The position numbers were made by a program, and so were the translations under genes. A stretch of 64,000 bases of DNA from assembly GCA_035569495.1 (NCBI GenBank), contig DATMMX010000047.1:62001-126000 (forward strand). The letters run 5' to 3'. Origin of the DNA: DASRDZ01 sp035569495. GTDB taxonomy: Bacteria > Chloroflexota > Dormibacteria > Aeolococcales > Aeolococcaceae. Positions within the stretch are counted from its first letter, which is position 1, and each line of letters opens with the position of its first letter. Below, piece by piece: positions 47,444 to 56,180 of the stretch. Below the pieces are notes generated by a model. It was not told the origin of the DNA, did not search any database, and saw only the letters and a program-made list of their open reading frames with translations.

Positions 47444-49383
47444 CGCGACACCGTCCAGACCTGCGCACCCCAGGCGGGCATGGTCACGGTCAGCGCCGGA
47501 TGCGCAACCCCGCCTCCCACGGCGTCGTTCCAGCGCGAGGCCAGCTCCGCGGGTGCGGCGGCCGTGATGGTCGCCACGCACGGCTCGCCCGAGTGGTTGA
47601 ACGCCGCCAGCACCTCGCCTCGCGGACCGCTCCAGTGCCGCAGCCGCACCGGCCCCTCGCTCACGGTGAAAGGTGGGCGCGGCAGCAACGGCTGCAACGC
47701 ATCGGGGTCCTCCAGCACAGTGATGCCCTCGGCATCGAAGCCGTGCGGTCGCAGCGCGCCGTCGAGCACGGGCAGTTGCGGCCCGACGAACACCGACGCG
47801 CCCTTGCTCGCCGCCTCCCGGAGTCGCTCCCACGCCGCCGCGTCGGCGACCTCCGCGGCCGGCATCACGATGCACGCGTACCTGGACAGGTCCGGCAGCG
47901 CCGACGACGAGGCGTGATCGTGGTCGACGCTGTTGCGGTCGAGAACGGCACGAACCGCCGCGTCGAAGCTGCGCACGGCGGCGTCGTCGGCGTGGGGGAG
48001 ACGGGTGAGCTGGAAATCGAACGGCATCTGCGCCGAGAACGCCGGTACCAGGCCGCCGAGAGTGGCCCGGGCCTCGCGCCGCAGCGTCTGCTCGCGGTTC
48101 TCCACCAGCAGCACGGGCGCGGTGCGCTCCATGGCATCCAGCCCAACTTCCTCGCGCAGCCCCATCACCCGCCTGAGCAGCCCACCGAACTCGGCGCGGA
48201 CGTTGCCGTGGCGGTCGACAGGACTGCCGTACCAGCGATCCCGCTCGACGGTCATGAAGAAGTTGCAGGCGCGTGCACCGGTGAGCAGCGCCACCAGCCA
48301 GACCAGCTCGGCGTCGGCGGGCCCGACCCGCATCGGCAGCAGCCAGGGCATGGCCAGCCAGCCCGCGCCCATCTCGGCCATCCACGGCAGCCGCGATCCC
48401 GCGGCGATGTGGCGCGCGATGTCGGCGACGAATCCCGCGCCGGGCCGCGCTGCGTATACGTCGATGGCGGCGACGTCGACGGCGTCGCTCCGCTCCAGCG
48501 CAACCGAGTCGAGCGGCGTGTCCAGGCGGGGGAAGTCGTTGTGAAAGGTGGGAACGCGGTCGAGTCCGCGATCGCACAGCCCGTCGCGCAGGCGCCGCAG
48601 CGTGATGCGCAGCGCCTCCTCGCGCCAGCGCAGCCAGTCGAGGCGGCGCACCTCGGGCTCGTCGCCGGCGTCGCGTGGGGGATCGACGTCCTCCAGCCCG
48701 TCCCACGCGGTGCCGTACAGCGCGTTGACGGCGTCGAGCGCGCCGTGGCGCCGCACCAGCCAGTCGCGGTAGGCGTCGAGCGTCTGCGGGTGATAGTCGA
48801 GCGCGTACGGGTGGGACTGGAAGAAGTAGCCGTGCTCGTTGTCCACCTGCACGGCGACGATGGGGCCGTCAGGATGCTGCAGCGGGGCGAGCTGCGCGAC
48901 CACGCTGTCGTACCAGCGGTCCACGGCGGCGAGGAAGTGGTCGGAGAAGTAGGACGGCACGCGGATGTGATGCGTCGCGGTCGGCAGCGTGTAGGGGACG
49001 CCGTTGCAGCGCAGGGCCTGAAGCCGGGCGTCGCTGACGACGCGCATCGGCAGGCCGCTGTCGAGCAGCTCGGCACCCTGGTGCGGACCGGGGCGCACCA
49101 CCGCATATAGACCGCGCTCCTGGACCATGCGCAGGAAGCGCGCCACGTCGAGGTTGCCGGTGAAGTCGGGCGGGTCGTCGCCGCGGTCGTGCACCGACCA
49201 GGGGACGTAGGTGTCGACGCTGGTCAGGCCCAACGAGGCGACGGCGTCGAGGATGCGCGGCCAGTCGGCGGGGTCGTGGCGCCAGTGGTGGACGGCGCCG
49301 CTGAACATCGGCAGGATGCGGCCGTCGCTGAGGCGCAGTCCGCGGTCGGTGACCGTGACGGTGCGCACGGCGGTGTCGATCAT
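47440..49383 (-). CDS. Beta-galactosidase-like enzyme of the GH42/GH35 type
   Basis: A 647-residue cytoplasmic clan-A glycosidase. The barrel starts at MFSGAVHHWRHDPADWPRILDAVASLGLTSVDTYVPWSVHD, read here in parts (VDTYVPW is typical). The acid/base is Glu183 in VQVDNEHGYF and the candidate nucleophile is Glu337 in WMAEMGAGW. The RPGPHQGAE segment also fits GH35. A second domain (about 430-560) has a glutamine-amidotransferase-like trimer fold (YACIVMPAAEVAD), as in GH42, and a small beta-domain ends the protein (GEVLAAFNHSG). It probably releases beta-linked galactose or arabinose units. ATG at 49383 overlaps the binding-protein stop (ATGA). Confidence 0.88.
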   Translation of the reverse strand: MIDTAVRTVTVTDRGLRLSDGRILPMFSGAVHHWRHDPADWPRILDAVASLGLTSVDTYVPWSVHDRGDDPPDFTGNLDVARFLRMVQERGLYAVVRPGPHQGAELLDSGLPMRVVSDARLQALRCNGVPYTLPTATHHIRVPSYFSDHFLAAVDRWYDSVVAQLAPLQHPDGPIVAVQVDNEHGYFFQSHPYALDYHPQTLDAYRDWLVRRHGALDAVNALYGTAWDGLEDVDPPRDAGDEPEVRRLDWLRWREEALRITLRRLRDGLCDRGLDRVPTFHNDFPRLDTPLDSVALERSDAVDVAAIDVYAARPGAGFVADIARHIAAGSRLPWMAEMGAGWLAMPWLLPMRVGPADAELVWLVALLTGARACNFFMTVERDRWYGSPVDRHGNVRAEFGGLLRRVMGLREEVGLDAMERTAPVLLVENREQTLRREARATLGGLVPAFSAQMPFDFQLTRLPHADDAAVRSFDAAVRAVLDRNSVDHDHASSSALPDLSRYACIVMPAAEVADAAAWERLREAASKGASVFVGPQLPVLDGALRPHGFDAEGITVLEDPDALQPLLPRPPFTVSEGPVRLRHWSGPRGEVLAAFNHSGEPCVATITAAAPAELASRWNDAVGGGVAHPALTVTMPAWGAQVWTVSR

Positions 49384-51101
49384 GCTTCGCAGGAGCCGCT
49401 GAAGTAGGGGTAGCCGGCGGGCACGGTGGCGTCGGTGACTCGGCGGCCGTGGTTCACATAGCACCACACTCCCTGCTGTCCCCACGGCCCAGTCGTGGTC
49501 GCCGAATACCACACCATGGCGCGGTCTTTCATGAAGGTGTAGTCGGTGTCGAAGCCGACGGTGCCTTCGAAGTAGGCACTCGGCGGGTTGGGGAAGTGCG
49601 TCTTCCACAGCCCGGCCTGGAAGGTCTGCGGTGTGAGGTGCGGTCCGGCCATCTGCAGCCCGGAGACCAGCATCAGCTCCATCTCGTAGCCGAACCAGCC
49701 GTTGTAGCTGGCGGGCGCGTATGGCCACGGGTAGCTGGGATCCTCCTGCATCACGGCCCAGTACCACGGGTTGTTGGGCGCGGCCACCAGCTTGTTCTCG
49801 TAGTCGAAGCCGAAGGCGTGATTCCACTGGTCGGACGGCTGCAGGCCCGAGCCCCACCCGGTGTTGTACGAGAAGTAGCCCATCATCCACTCGGGGTGGT
49901 AGCCGGCGGTGTCCGCCTGCTGCAGCACCTGCAAGGTGCTGGCGGCGTGGCTGATGAAGAGCACGGTGGTGATGCCGTCGGTGTCGAGCTGGGCGACGGC
50001 CTGCTGCGCCTGCTGCGTGGACGTGCTGCTGCGGTTCTGGTAACCGACGCCCGACGATGCCGGGACGTAGTCCACCCCCAGGGTGTCCTTGGGCGCAATC
50101 GTGATGCCGCAGGCGGTGAGGTCATCGAGCAGATAGTGGAGGTCGATGGAGGCCGAGTCCGGGTAGCTGGTGTAGACGATCCCGAATTTCCGCTTCCCTT
50201 GCAGCACGGTGGGGGCGGCGTACGCCGGAGGCGGCTGGTCGCGCAGCCTGCACGCCTGGGCGGCCATGTTGTGCTCGTCCACGTCGTACGGTGGGTAGTA
50301 GTTCCACTCGTACGGCGCGGCGCGCTGGTAGTCGGCCGAGCTGCGCAGGTCGGGGCGGGCGGTCACCGAGACGATCCGATTGCGCGCCAGCTCGTCGAAG
50401 AAGTACTTCTCGCGTCCGCCGGCGTCCGGGCAGCCGAGCACCGCGAACACGTTCGCCTCGGCGGCGACGGTGTCGGCCCTCTGCACCATGGTGGCCTGCG
50501 GGCTGTCGCTGTCGCCCCCGCACTTGACTGGGACCAGCTCGATCTGCCGCCCGTAGAGCTGGAAGCGGTCGTTGAAGAACTTGTTCCACAGGTCGGTTGC
50601 GTTCTGCCCCTCGCCGAGACCGATGCGAATCGTGTTGGCGTCGACGCCCTTCCAGGTGCTGCCGCCGTTGTCGCCCTTCCAGTACGGCACGCACGGTGGC
50701 GACTGCGTGTCCTCGATCTGCCGCGGTCCGCCCGGGCCGTCCACGCAGTCGAGCGTGCGCGGCACCGAGGTGCCGCCCTGGTTGCTGGCGGCGCCGAGAC
50801 CATTGGAGTTCGCGAGCGGCGTCGGCGTCGGCGCCGGGGTCGGCGTGGCGCTGCCCCCGCCTGCCTCGCCGTTGCCGTTCTGGTTGGCGCCCTTCCCGGC
50901 GGTGCTCGCCTGGTCGGGCGGCGGCTTGGTGATGTTCTGCTGGGCGACGGGCGCGAAGGCGGCGACCGGGGGCAGCGGGGGACGCGGCGGGTGCAGTGCG
51001 GGCAGCAGGGCGAGCACGAGCAGCGCGCTCAGCCCCGCGTAGGTCAGCCCGAGGCGCCGCCCACCACGGCGGGAGCGGCTTGCGCCGGCGACGGTGGCCA
51101 C
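49380..51101 (-). CDS. Periplasmic-binding-protein type I (branched-chain-type) with long N-terminal linker
   Basis: A 573-residue extracytoplasmic protein anchored by one N-terminal helix (about 17-36, LTYAGLSALLVLALLPAL); there is no lipobox. Residues about 40-115 are a Pro/Gly/Asn/Thr-rich linker. The remainder is a type I solute-binding fold: TIRIGLGEGQNATDLWNKFF, VFAVLGCPDAGG, RKFGIVYTSYPDSASIDL and TTVLFISHAASTLQVLQQA. It is rich in Trp and Tyr near the presumed cleft (PWYWAVMQEDPSYPWPY), which suggests a sugar or aromatic ligand. No permease gene is adjacent, whereas the LivHM operon at 36-42 kb lacks a binding protein. A ribosome-binding site GGAGG precedes the GTG start. Confidence 0.85.
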   Translation of the reverse strand: MATVAGASRSRRGGRRLGLTYAGLSALLVLALLPALHPPRPPLPPVAAFAPVAQQNITKPPPDQASTAGKGANQNGNGEAGGGSATPTPAPTPTPLANSNGLGAASNQGGTSVPRTLDCVDGPGGPRQIEDTQSPPCVPYWKGDNGGSTWKGVDANTIRIGLGEGQNATDLWNKFFNDRFQLYGRQIELVPVKCGGDSDSPQATMVQRADTVAAEANVFAVLGCPDAGGREKYFFDELARNRIVSVTARPDLRSSADYQRAAPYEWNYYPPYDVDEHNMAAQACRLRDQPPPAYAAPTVLQGKRKFGIVYTSYPDSASIDLHYLLDDLTACGITIAPKDTLGVDYVPASSGVGYQNRSSTSTQQAQQAVAQLDTDGITTVLFISHAASTLQVLQQADTAGYHPEWMMGYFSYNTGWGSGLQPSDQWNHAFGFDYENKLVAAPNNPWYWAVMQEDPSYPWPYAPASYNGWFGYEMELMLVSGLQMAGPHLTPQTFQAGLWKTHFPNPPSAYFEGTVGFDTDYTFMKDRAMVWYSATTTGPWGQQGVWCYVNHGRRVTDATVPAGYPYFSGSCEA

Positions 51102-51195
51102 GCTCTTTCGGCCTCCAACCAGGATGTGCTACGAATTAGGAAGAGATATTACCAAATTGCCTCGGCGGAGGCCCGCCGTGTCCAGGGAGGCCACC
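51102..51195. promoter_or_regulatory. Divergent promoter region: binding-protein operon / GH31 gene
   Basis: A 94-nt gap with an AT-rich core, 51131-51159. The minus strand reads GGTAATATC, with TAATAT (51146-51151) as a -10 candidate about 45 nt before the GTG of the binding-protein gene. The plus strand has ATATTAC (51146-51152), 5 nt and TGCC, related to the 41.9-kb region. AGGGAGG (51184-51190) is the ribosome-binding site of the GH31 gene. Confidence 0.45.
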
Positions 51196-53418
51196 ATGGC
51201 AGACGACCCAGCCCTCGGCACCCTTGCGCCGGCCGCCGAGTTCAGCTGCGAGACGCCCCGGCCCGCCAAGGCGCCCCTCTCCGCGCTGGACGAGCCCGTG
51301 CCCCTCTTCGCCCAGCCCGAGCGCAGCTTCGCCACGGCGGCTCGCATCGCGGGGATCGAGCCCGCGCCCGGCGGAGCGCGTGTGGCCGTGTACACCGATG
51401 GCGGGCAGGCCGCCGAGCTCCTGGTGCAGCGCACGGTCTCCGGTGCGCTGCGGCTGCGATGGTCGTTTCCGCCGGGTGCGGCAGGAACCGTCCGCGACGG
51501 CGACGGCATGCTCGCCGGCGGCGCCGAGCCCGATCCCTCCGCGGCCGCCGAACGAGATGCCTGCGGCGGCCTCACCCTCAGCGCACCCGCGTGGCGCTTC
51601 GTGCTCGACGCCGGCATGTCGTGGCGGCTGGAGCGTCCCGATGGCTCGCTGCTCACCCGCCAGCGCCGCGACGACCGCGCCTTCCCGCACTGGATGAGCC
51701 GCCCGCTCGGCACCTCCGGCGGCCCGGCGCTGCGCACCTGGTCGCACGAATCTCTGCTCCTGGACCCCGACGAGCGCTTCTACGGCCTCGGCCAGCAGTA
51801 CGGCGGCCTCGACAAGCGCGGCACTCGCCTGGTGCAGCACAACCGCGACGCTCTCGGCTCCAACGGCACCCTGCTCACGTACCACAACACGCCGTTCTGC
51901 TGGAGCAGCGCGGGTTACGGCGTGGTGGTGCACGCCGCCGGTCGCGTGATGTGGGAGATCGGCAGCCCGTCGTTCGAAACGCTCACCGTCGCCGCGGCGG
52001 GCGACGTGCTGGACGTCTTCCTGCTCGCCGCCGACACACCGCAGACGCTGCTCGACTCCTTCTACGCGCTGGCCGGTCCGCCCGGCACCGTGCCCGACTG
52101 GGCGCTGGGCATCTGGATGTCGCGCTGCCAGTACCGCAGCCGCGACGAGGTCACCGACGTGGCGCGGCGGCTCGACGCCATGCGGTTCCCCTACGACGTG
52201 CTCCACCTCGACCCGCGCTGGATGCGCCCGCGACGCGCGGCCGACAACGACCACGGCGCTGACTTCACCTGGGACGACGAGCAGTTCGGCGACCCGCGCG
52301 CCTTCTTCGCCTGGGCGCGCGACGAGGCGCGAGTTCGTGTCAGTCTGTGGGAAAACCCGTACGCCCTGGCCGGTTCGTGGACGCACGCCGAGCTGGCCGG
52401 CATCGACGGCCTCGCCCTGCTCCCCGACGGCACGCCCGCAGCGCCGTTCGAATCGCCCAGCGGCCAGTCGTTCGTCGTCGACCTCACCGACGACGGTGTC
52501 CGCCGCTGGTGGACGGCGCAGCACCACCGCCTCCTCGACCTCGGCGCCGCCGCCTTCAAGACCGACTTCGCCGAGGGCGTCCCCGACGGCGCGCTCTTCG
52601 CCGACGGACGCAGCGGCGCCGACATCCACAACCTCTACGCGCTGCTCTTCAACCGCCTGGTCTGCGACGCCGTCGCCGGCAGGGGAGAGGCGCCCTTCGT
52701 CTACGGCCGCTCAGGCTGGCTGGGCTCGCACCGCCACCCGCTGCAGTGGTCCGGCGACGCGCAGTGCACCTGGAGCGACATGCGCGGCGCGCTGCGCGCC
52801 GGTCTCAGCGCGGCGCTCTCCGGCACCGCGTACTGGGCATCCGACATCGGCGGCTTCTACACCCTCGACGAGCCGCTGCCCGACGGCGAGCTGTACGCGC
52901 GCTGGACCTGGCTCGGCTGCCTGTCGCCGATCGCCCGCTTCCACGGCACCAGCCCCCGCGAGCCGTACGTGTACGCACCCGAGGTCGGCGACGCGGCGCT
53001 CACCGCGGCGCGGCTGCGCTACGCACTGATGCCGTATCTCGCTGCGCAGTCGCGACGCGCCGCAACCGGACTGCCGCTGATGCGCCCGCTGCTGCTCGCA
53101 TTTCCCGACGACCCGCTGTGCTGGCGCGACGCGTCGTCGTTCCTGCTCGGCGACGACCTGCTGGTGGCCCCCGTCCTCCATGCCGGCGGCGCCAGGCGTG
53201 TGCACCTGCCTCGCGGTCGCTGGGGCGACTGGTGGACCGGCGAGGTGGTCGAGGGTCCGATCGACGTCGACGTGGCGGTGCCGCTCGACCGCGTTCCGCT
53301 CTACCAGCGCGAGGGCACCACGGTGCCGCTCGGCCGCGGTCTCCGCGTCGAGGAGGTGCTCGCCGGGCCGGTGCGCCACAAGCCGTGGGACAGCCCGTAC
53401 CTGGACGAGTCCGCCTAG
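51196..53418 (+). CDS. GH31-family glycosidase (alpha-xylosidase/alpha-glucosidase-like)
   Basis: A 740-residue cytoplasmic GH31 enzyme of standard length. An N-terminal beta-sandwich (to about 275, FYGLGQQYGGLDKRG) is followed by the barrel (PDWALGIWMSRCQYRSRDEV). Asp457 in AFKTDFAEGVPDG is the candidate nucleophile and Asp521 in QWSGDAQCTWSDM is the acid/base. The KTDF context is that of alpha-xylosidases such as YicI, so an alpha-xyloside or isoprimeverose-like substrate is a reasonable guess. The C-terminal part carries SFLLGDDLLVAPVL and GRWGDWWTGE. ATG at 51196 follows AGGGAGG. It converges on a lipoprotein gene with a 4-nt overlap. Confidence 0.92.
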   Translation: MADDPALGTLAPAAEFSCETPRPAKAPLSALDEPVPLFAQPERSFATAARIAGIEPAPGGARVAVYTDGGQAAELLVQRTVSGALRLRWSFPPGAAGTVRDGDGMLAGGAEPDPSAAAERDACGGLTLSAPAWRFVLDAGMSWRLERPDGSLLTRQRRDDRAFPHWMSRPLGTSGGPALRTWSHESLLLDPDERFYGLGQQYGGLDKRGTRLVQHNRDALGSNGTLLTYHNTPFCWSSAGYGVVVHAAGRVMWEIGSPSFETLTVAAAGDVLDVFLLAADTPQTLLDSFYALAGPPGTVPDWALGIWMSRCQYRSRDEVTDVARRLDAMRFPYDVLHLDPRWMRPRRAADNDHGADFTWDDEQFGDPRAFFAWARDEARVRVSLWENPYALAGSWTHAELAGIDGLALLPDGTPAAPFESPSGQSFVVDLTDDGVRRWWTAQHHRLLDLGAAAFKTDFAEGVPDGALFADGRSGADIHNLYALLFNRLVCDAVAGRGEAPFVYGRSGWLGSHRHPLQWSGDAQCTWSDMRGALRAGLSAALSGTAYWASDIGGFYTLDEPLPDGELYARWTWLGCLSPIARFHGTSPREPYVYAPEVGDAALTAARLRYALMPYLAAQSRRAATGLPLMRPLLLAFPDDPLCWRDASSFLLGDDLLVAPVLHAGGARRVHLPRGRWGDWWTGEVVEGPIDVDVAVPLDRVPLYQREGTTVPLGRGLRVEEVLAGPVRHKPWDSPYLDESA

Positions 53419-54017
53419 CCTGCCCTGGCCTGTTGCTGGGCGACGTCGACGGCGAGCCGGCTGTCCTCCGGCGTCGCCGAGCAGGTGGTCACCGCGTACA
53501 CCCTGGCACCCTTGGCGAACGCGACGCCGTCGCAGAACACCTGCCGGTCGCCCCGCTGTGTCGGTCCGGTCAGCGTGAACCCGACGGAGTCCGCAACGCC
53601 CGTCGCACTGAACAGCACCACCGTGCCCGTGCTCTGCAGCGCACCGCGTTCCGACGCCAGGAAGCGTGTTGATGACTCCGCGCTCGCCATCGCGTACACG
53701 GACACCAGGACGTAGTCACCCGCCGCGGCCCCGCCGCGCAGGAAGATGCGCGAGTACCCACCGCGAAACCCTGCCGCATCCAGCGCGCTCGCCGTCTGCG
53801 CGGCCTGCGTCGGCAGCGACTGCGACGCCGTCCCGCGGTCCAGCGGGCCGCTGTCGGCCGCCGACATCGTGTACCCGGCGATGGTGGCGATCACCTGGTT
53901 GCCCAGGTCGCTGACGCTGTCGTCGCACGCCGCCAGCGGCACGCTCACCGCAACCGCGAGCAGTGCCGGTAGCCAACGGCGGGCGGGGATCGCCCGGCGC
54001 ATTCCATGCGTCGTCAC
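53415..54017 (-). CDS. Lipoprotein of unknown function
   Basis: A 200-residue lipoprotein: basic N-terminus (RRAIPARRW), hydrophobic core and lipobox LAAC (Cys about residue 31). The mature domain has two-strand-rich segments (YSRIFLRGGAAAGDYVLVSVYAM, STGTVVLFSATGVADSVGF) and two Cys residues (QVFCDGVAFA, VTTCSATPED) likely to form a disulfide. No family is recognised. GTG at 54017 is the longest start; ATG at 54002 would still leave a good signal peptide. It lies 74 nt downstream of the CMD gene on the same strand and may be the tail of that operon or an independent gene. Confidence 0.7.
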   Translation of the reverse strand: MTTHGMRRAIPARRWLPALLAVAVSVPLAACDDSVSDLGNQVIATIAGYTMSAADSGPLDRGTASQSLPTQAAQTASALDAAGFRGGYSRIFLRGGAAAGDYVLVSVYAMASAESSTRFLASERGALQSTGTVVLFSATGVADSVGFTLTGPTQRGDRQVFCDGVAFAKGARVYAVTTCSATPEDSRLAVDVAQQQARAG

Positions 54018-54091
54018 GGCGGACGACGGTACCGCATTGTGTCGAGGACGACCAGGGCGGCAACGTGCTGCTCATGGTCCAGAGCGCCTAG

Positions 54092-54478
54092 CTACACACG
54101 AGGCTCGAGGCCCGGTGCGCCGGTGACGGTGCGCCAGGCCTCGAAGCCGGCGAGAAACGCGACGATGCCGGCCACCGGAAGGGCGATCTCGATGGCTTCG
54201 AGCACCTCCTGCGCGGTGAGCCCAAGGTCGAGGGCCCGCTGGATGTGGCTGGTCAGGAACTCGGGCGGCGCCCGGTGCACGGTCAGCCCCATGATGATGA
54301 GGAGCTGCTTGGTCCGCATGTCGAGGGACCGCTCCGCCTCGTAGCTCTCGTGGGCCAGCGCGTTCATCGCCTGCAGCACGCCGAAGTCGTGGCGCGCCAT
54401 CACCTTGTGGTACGTGGGCACGTAGCCGCGTCCGGCCGCCATGCGGTCGATGTAGGCCTGGGCCTCGCCGTCGCTCAC
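54092..54478 (-). CDS. Carboxymuconolactone-decarboxylase-like protein without cysteines, copy 1
   Basis: A 128-residue helical protein of the CMD/AhpD fold (helix pattern RTKQLLIIMGLTVHR, then HIQRALDLGLTAQEVLEAIEIAL). The CxxC or single Cys of AhpD-like peroxidases is absent; there is no Cys anywhere, so a thiol mechanism is excluded. A decarboxylase-like or purely binding role remains possible. It is a close paralogue of the protein encoded at 61761-62246, sharing ALPVAGIVAFLAGFEAWR and VTGAPGLEP exactly or nearly so. The GTG start overlaps the stop of the PhyH gene (GTGA). Confidence 0.85.
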   Translation of the reverse strand: MSDGEAQAYIDRMAAGRGYVPTYHKVMARHDFGVLQAMNALAHESYEAERSLDMRTKQLLIIMGLTVHRAPPEFLTSHIQRALDLGLTAQEVLEAIEIALPVAGIVAFLAGFEAWRTVTGAPGLEPRV

Positions 54479-55308
54479 CGGGTCACCAGGCGGAACGCCG
54501 GGTGGTCGAAGGGCTCGCCGACGACCAGGCCGTAGCGGTCCGCGTCGTGGATGTGCTCGTCGCCCTGCACCAGCGCGCCGGTGAAGCGCGTGTCGGCGGG
54601 GAAGTAGTTGATGACGAACGCCCAGCGCGGCCGGCCGGTGGTGTTGGCGGGCGCGCCGTGCACCGTGCAGCCGTGGTGCACGGTGGCGTCACCGGGCCGG
54701 TAGTGGAGCTCGGCGGCCAGCGGGTACTGCTCGTTGAGACCGGGGTAGACGTCGAAGATGTCCTTGCCGTCGTCGAACCAGCGGCCCAGGTTGCCGAGCA
54801 GGTGGGAACGGCTGTGGAAGCGCAGCGCGCCCATGTCCGGCGTCACCTCGTCGAGGGCGATCCAGAAGCCGATGAAGCCGGTGCGATCCATGGCCAGGGT
54901 TGGGAAGTCCTGGTGGTAGTAGGTCTCCCCATACTCCACCGGCTCCTGCTTCTGCAGCTTGCCGAGCTTGACCGCCAGCATGTTGGCGTAGGAACGGATG
55001 CCGACCGAGCGCTCCATCAGGCGCTGCGCGTTGCGTCCGATCTGCTCGCCGTAGCCCACGGCCTCGAACAGGTCGTCCTCGTCGGCGATGTCGTGGTAGT
55101 CGTGCCAGGAGGGGTGGCCGATCAGGTCCTTGCCGGCGCGCAGCACGCTGGCGTCGCCGTCCGGGCCCATGCGCTGCTTGGCCCGCCCCAGCAGCTCCGC
55201 CGCCAGCGCCGGCGAGATGAGCTGGTCGAGCTTGGCCCAACCGTGCTCCCGGTAGTGGGCGACCTCCTGGTCGGTCACCTCGCGCATGTCAACGTGTGGC
55301 GTGTTCAT
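54475..55308 (-). CDS. Phytanoyl-CoA dioxygenase (PhyH) family protein, copy 3
   Basis: A 277-residue Fe(II)/2-oxoglutarate oxygenase. The ligand His-x-Asp is in YYHQDFPTLAMD, the distal His in GCTVHGAPANTTGRPR and the nearby Arg fits the 2-oxoglutarate carboxylate site. QEVAHYREHGWAKLDQLISPAL is the usual N-terminal segment. The substrate is unknown, but the operon context (FAH hydrolases, CMD proteins, CoA transferase) suggests a ring-derived or keto-acid substrate. ATG at 55308 has the ribosome-binding site AGGAGA and lies 20 nt inside the end of the upstream FAH gene. Confidence 0.9.
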   Translation of the reverse strand: MNTPHVDMREVTDQEVAHYREHGWAKLDQLISPALAAELLGRAKQRMGPDGDASVLRAGKDLIGHPSWHDYHDIADEDDLFEAVGYGEQIGRNAQRLMERSVGIRSYANMLAVKLGKLQKQEPVEYGETYYHQDFPTLAMDRTGFIGFWIALDEVTPDMGALRFHSRSHLLGNLGRWFDDGKDIFDVYPGLNEQYPLAAELHYRPGDATVHHGCTVHGAPANTTGRPRWAFVINYFPADTRFTGALVQGDEHIHDADRYGLVVGEPFDHPAFRLVTR

Positions 55309-56179
55309 CGATGCTCTCCTGAACAACCGTTGCGGATTCCTGGGTGGCTGCGAAGCGGTGCCGCATCTCGCCGACATGCTCGATGCGGCTGACCAGCTCG
55401 TCGCCCGCGGTGATGAACCGCTGCGGTGAACGGCGGTTGCCGACGCCCGCGGGCGTGCCCGTGAAGACCAGATCCCCTGCATACAGGGGGCAGACGGCGG
55501 AGATGTGGGCGATCAGCCGCGGCACCGAGAACACCATCGAGGAAGTGCGGTCGTGCTGCACCTCCTCGCCGCTCAGCACGCAGCGCAGCTCCAGGTCGTC
55601 GCGATCGGGCAGCTCGTCGACGGTGACGATGGCCGGACCGATCGGTCCGAACCCCGGGTACGACTTGCCCAGCGAGTATTGCGGTGCCGCCCCGTTGAGC
55701 TGCAGCCTGCGCTCCGAGATGTCCTGCCCGACGGTGACGCCGGCGACCGCGTCCCACGCCGATTCCTCGGCAATGCGGTACGCATCGCGAGCGATCACCA
55801 CCACCAGCTCCAGCTCCCAGTCGACGTTCCCTTGCGGGAGCGCGATGGTGCCGCCCGGACCCGCGATGCAGCCGGGAAACTTGGTGAAGATCAGCGGAAC
55901 CTCGGGCACCGCGAGCTGCGCCTCGCCGGCATGTTGCGGGTAGTTGAGCGCGACGGCGAAGACCTGCCGCGGCCGCGGCACCGGCGGTCCGAGCTGCGCG
56001 GGATCGAACGGCGTGGACGGCTGCAGCGTGGTCGATCGTGCCCACAGCACAAAGCGATCCCAGTCGCGCAGCAGTGCCCCGGGCGCCGCCGGCAGCAGGC
56101 CCGCGCTGGCCTCCGCCACGTCGAGGCACAGTGTGCCGGCGAGCAGGACCGCGCGTCCGCGCAGGTTGCCTAGCCGCAT
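55289..56179 (-). CDS. Fumarylacetoacetate hydrolase (FAH) family protein, copy 1
   Basis: A 296-residue FAH-fold enzyme. The metal-binding acidic residues are visible in NVDWELELVVVIARD and VTVGQDISERR. KSYPGFGPIGPAIVTVDEL and HISAVCPLYAGDLVFTGTPAGVG are conserved family segments. Such enzymes cleave carbon-carbon bonds in beta-diketo acids, or hydrate or decarboxylate 2-keto acids (acylpyruvases, 2,4-diketo-3-deoxy-sugar-acid hydrolases). The first 70 residues are variable, as usual. It follows the second FAH gene by a single nucleotide, so the pair is co-translated. The two share only moderate similarity, suggesting different steps. Confidence 0.92.
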   Translation of the reverse strand: MRLGNLRGRAVLLAGTLCLDVAEASAGLLPAAPGALLRDWDRFVLWARSTTLQPSTPFDPAQLGPPVPRPRQVFAVALNYPQHAGEAQLAVPEVPLIFTKFPGCIAGPGGTIALPQGNVDWELELVVVIARDAYRIAEESAWDAVAGVTVGQDISERRLQLNGAAPQYSLGKSYPGFGPIGPAIVTVDELPDRDDLELRCVLSGEEVQHDRTSSMVFSVPRLIAHISAVCPLYAGDLVFTGTPAGVGNRRSPQRFITAGDELVSRIEHVGEMRHRFAATQESATVVQESIDEHATR

Positions 56180-56180
56180 C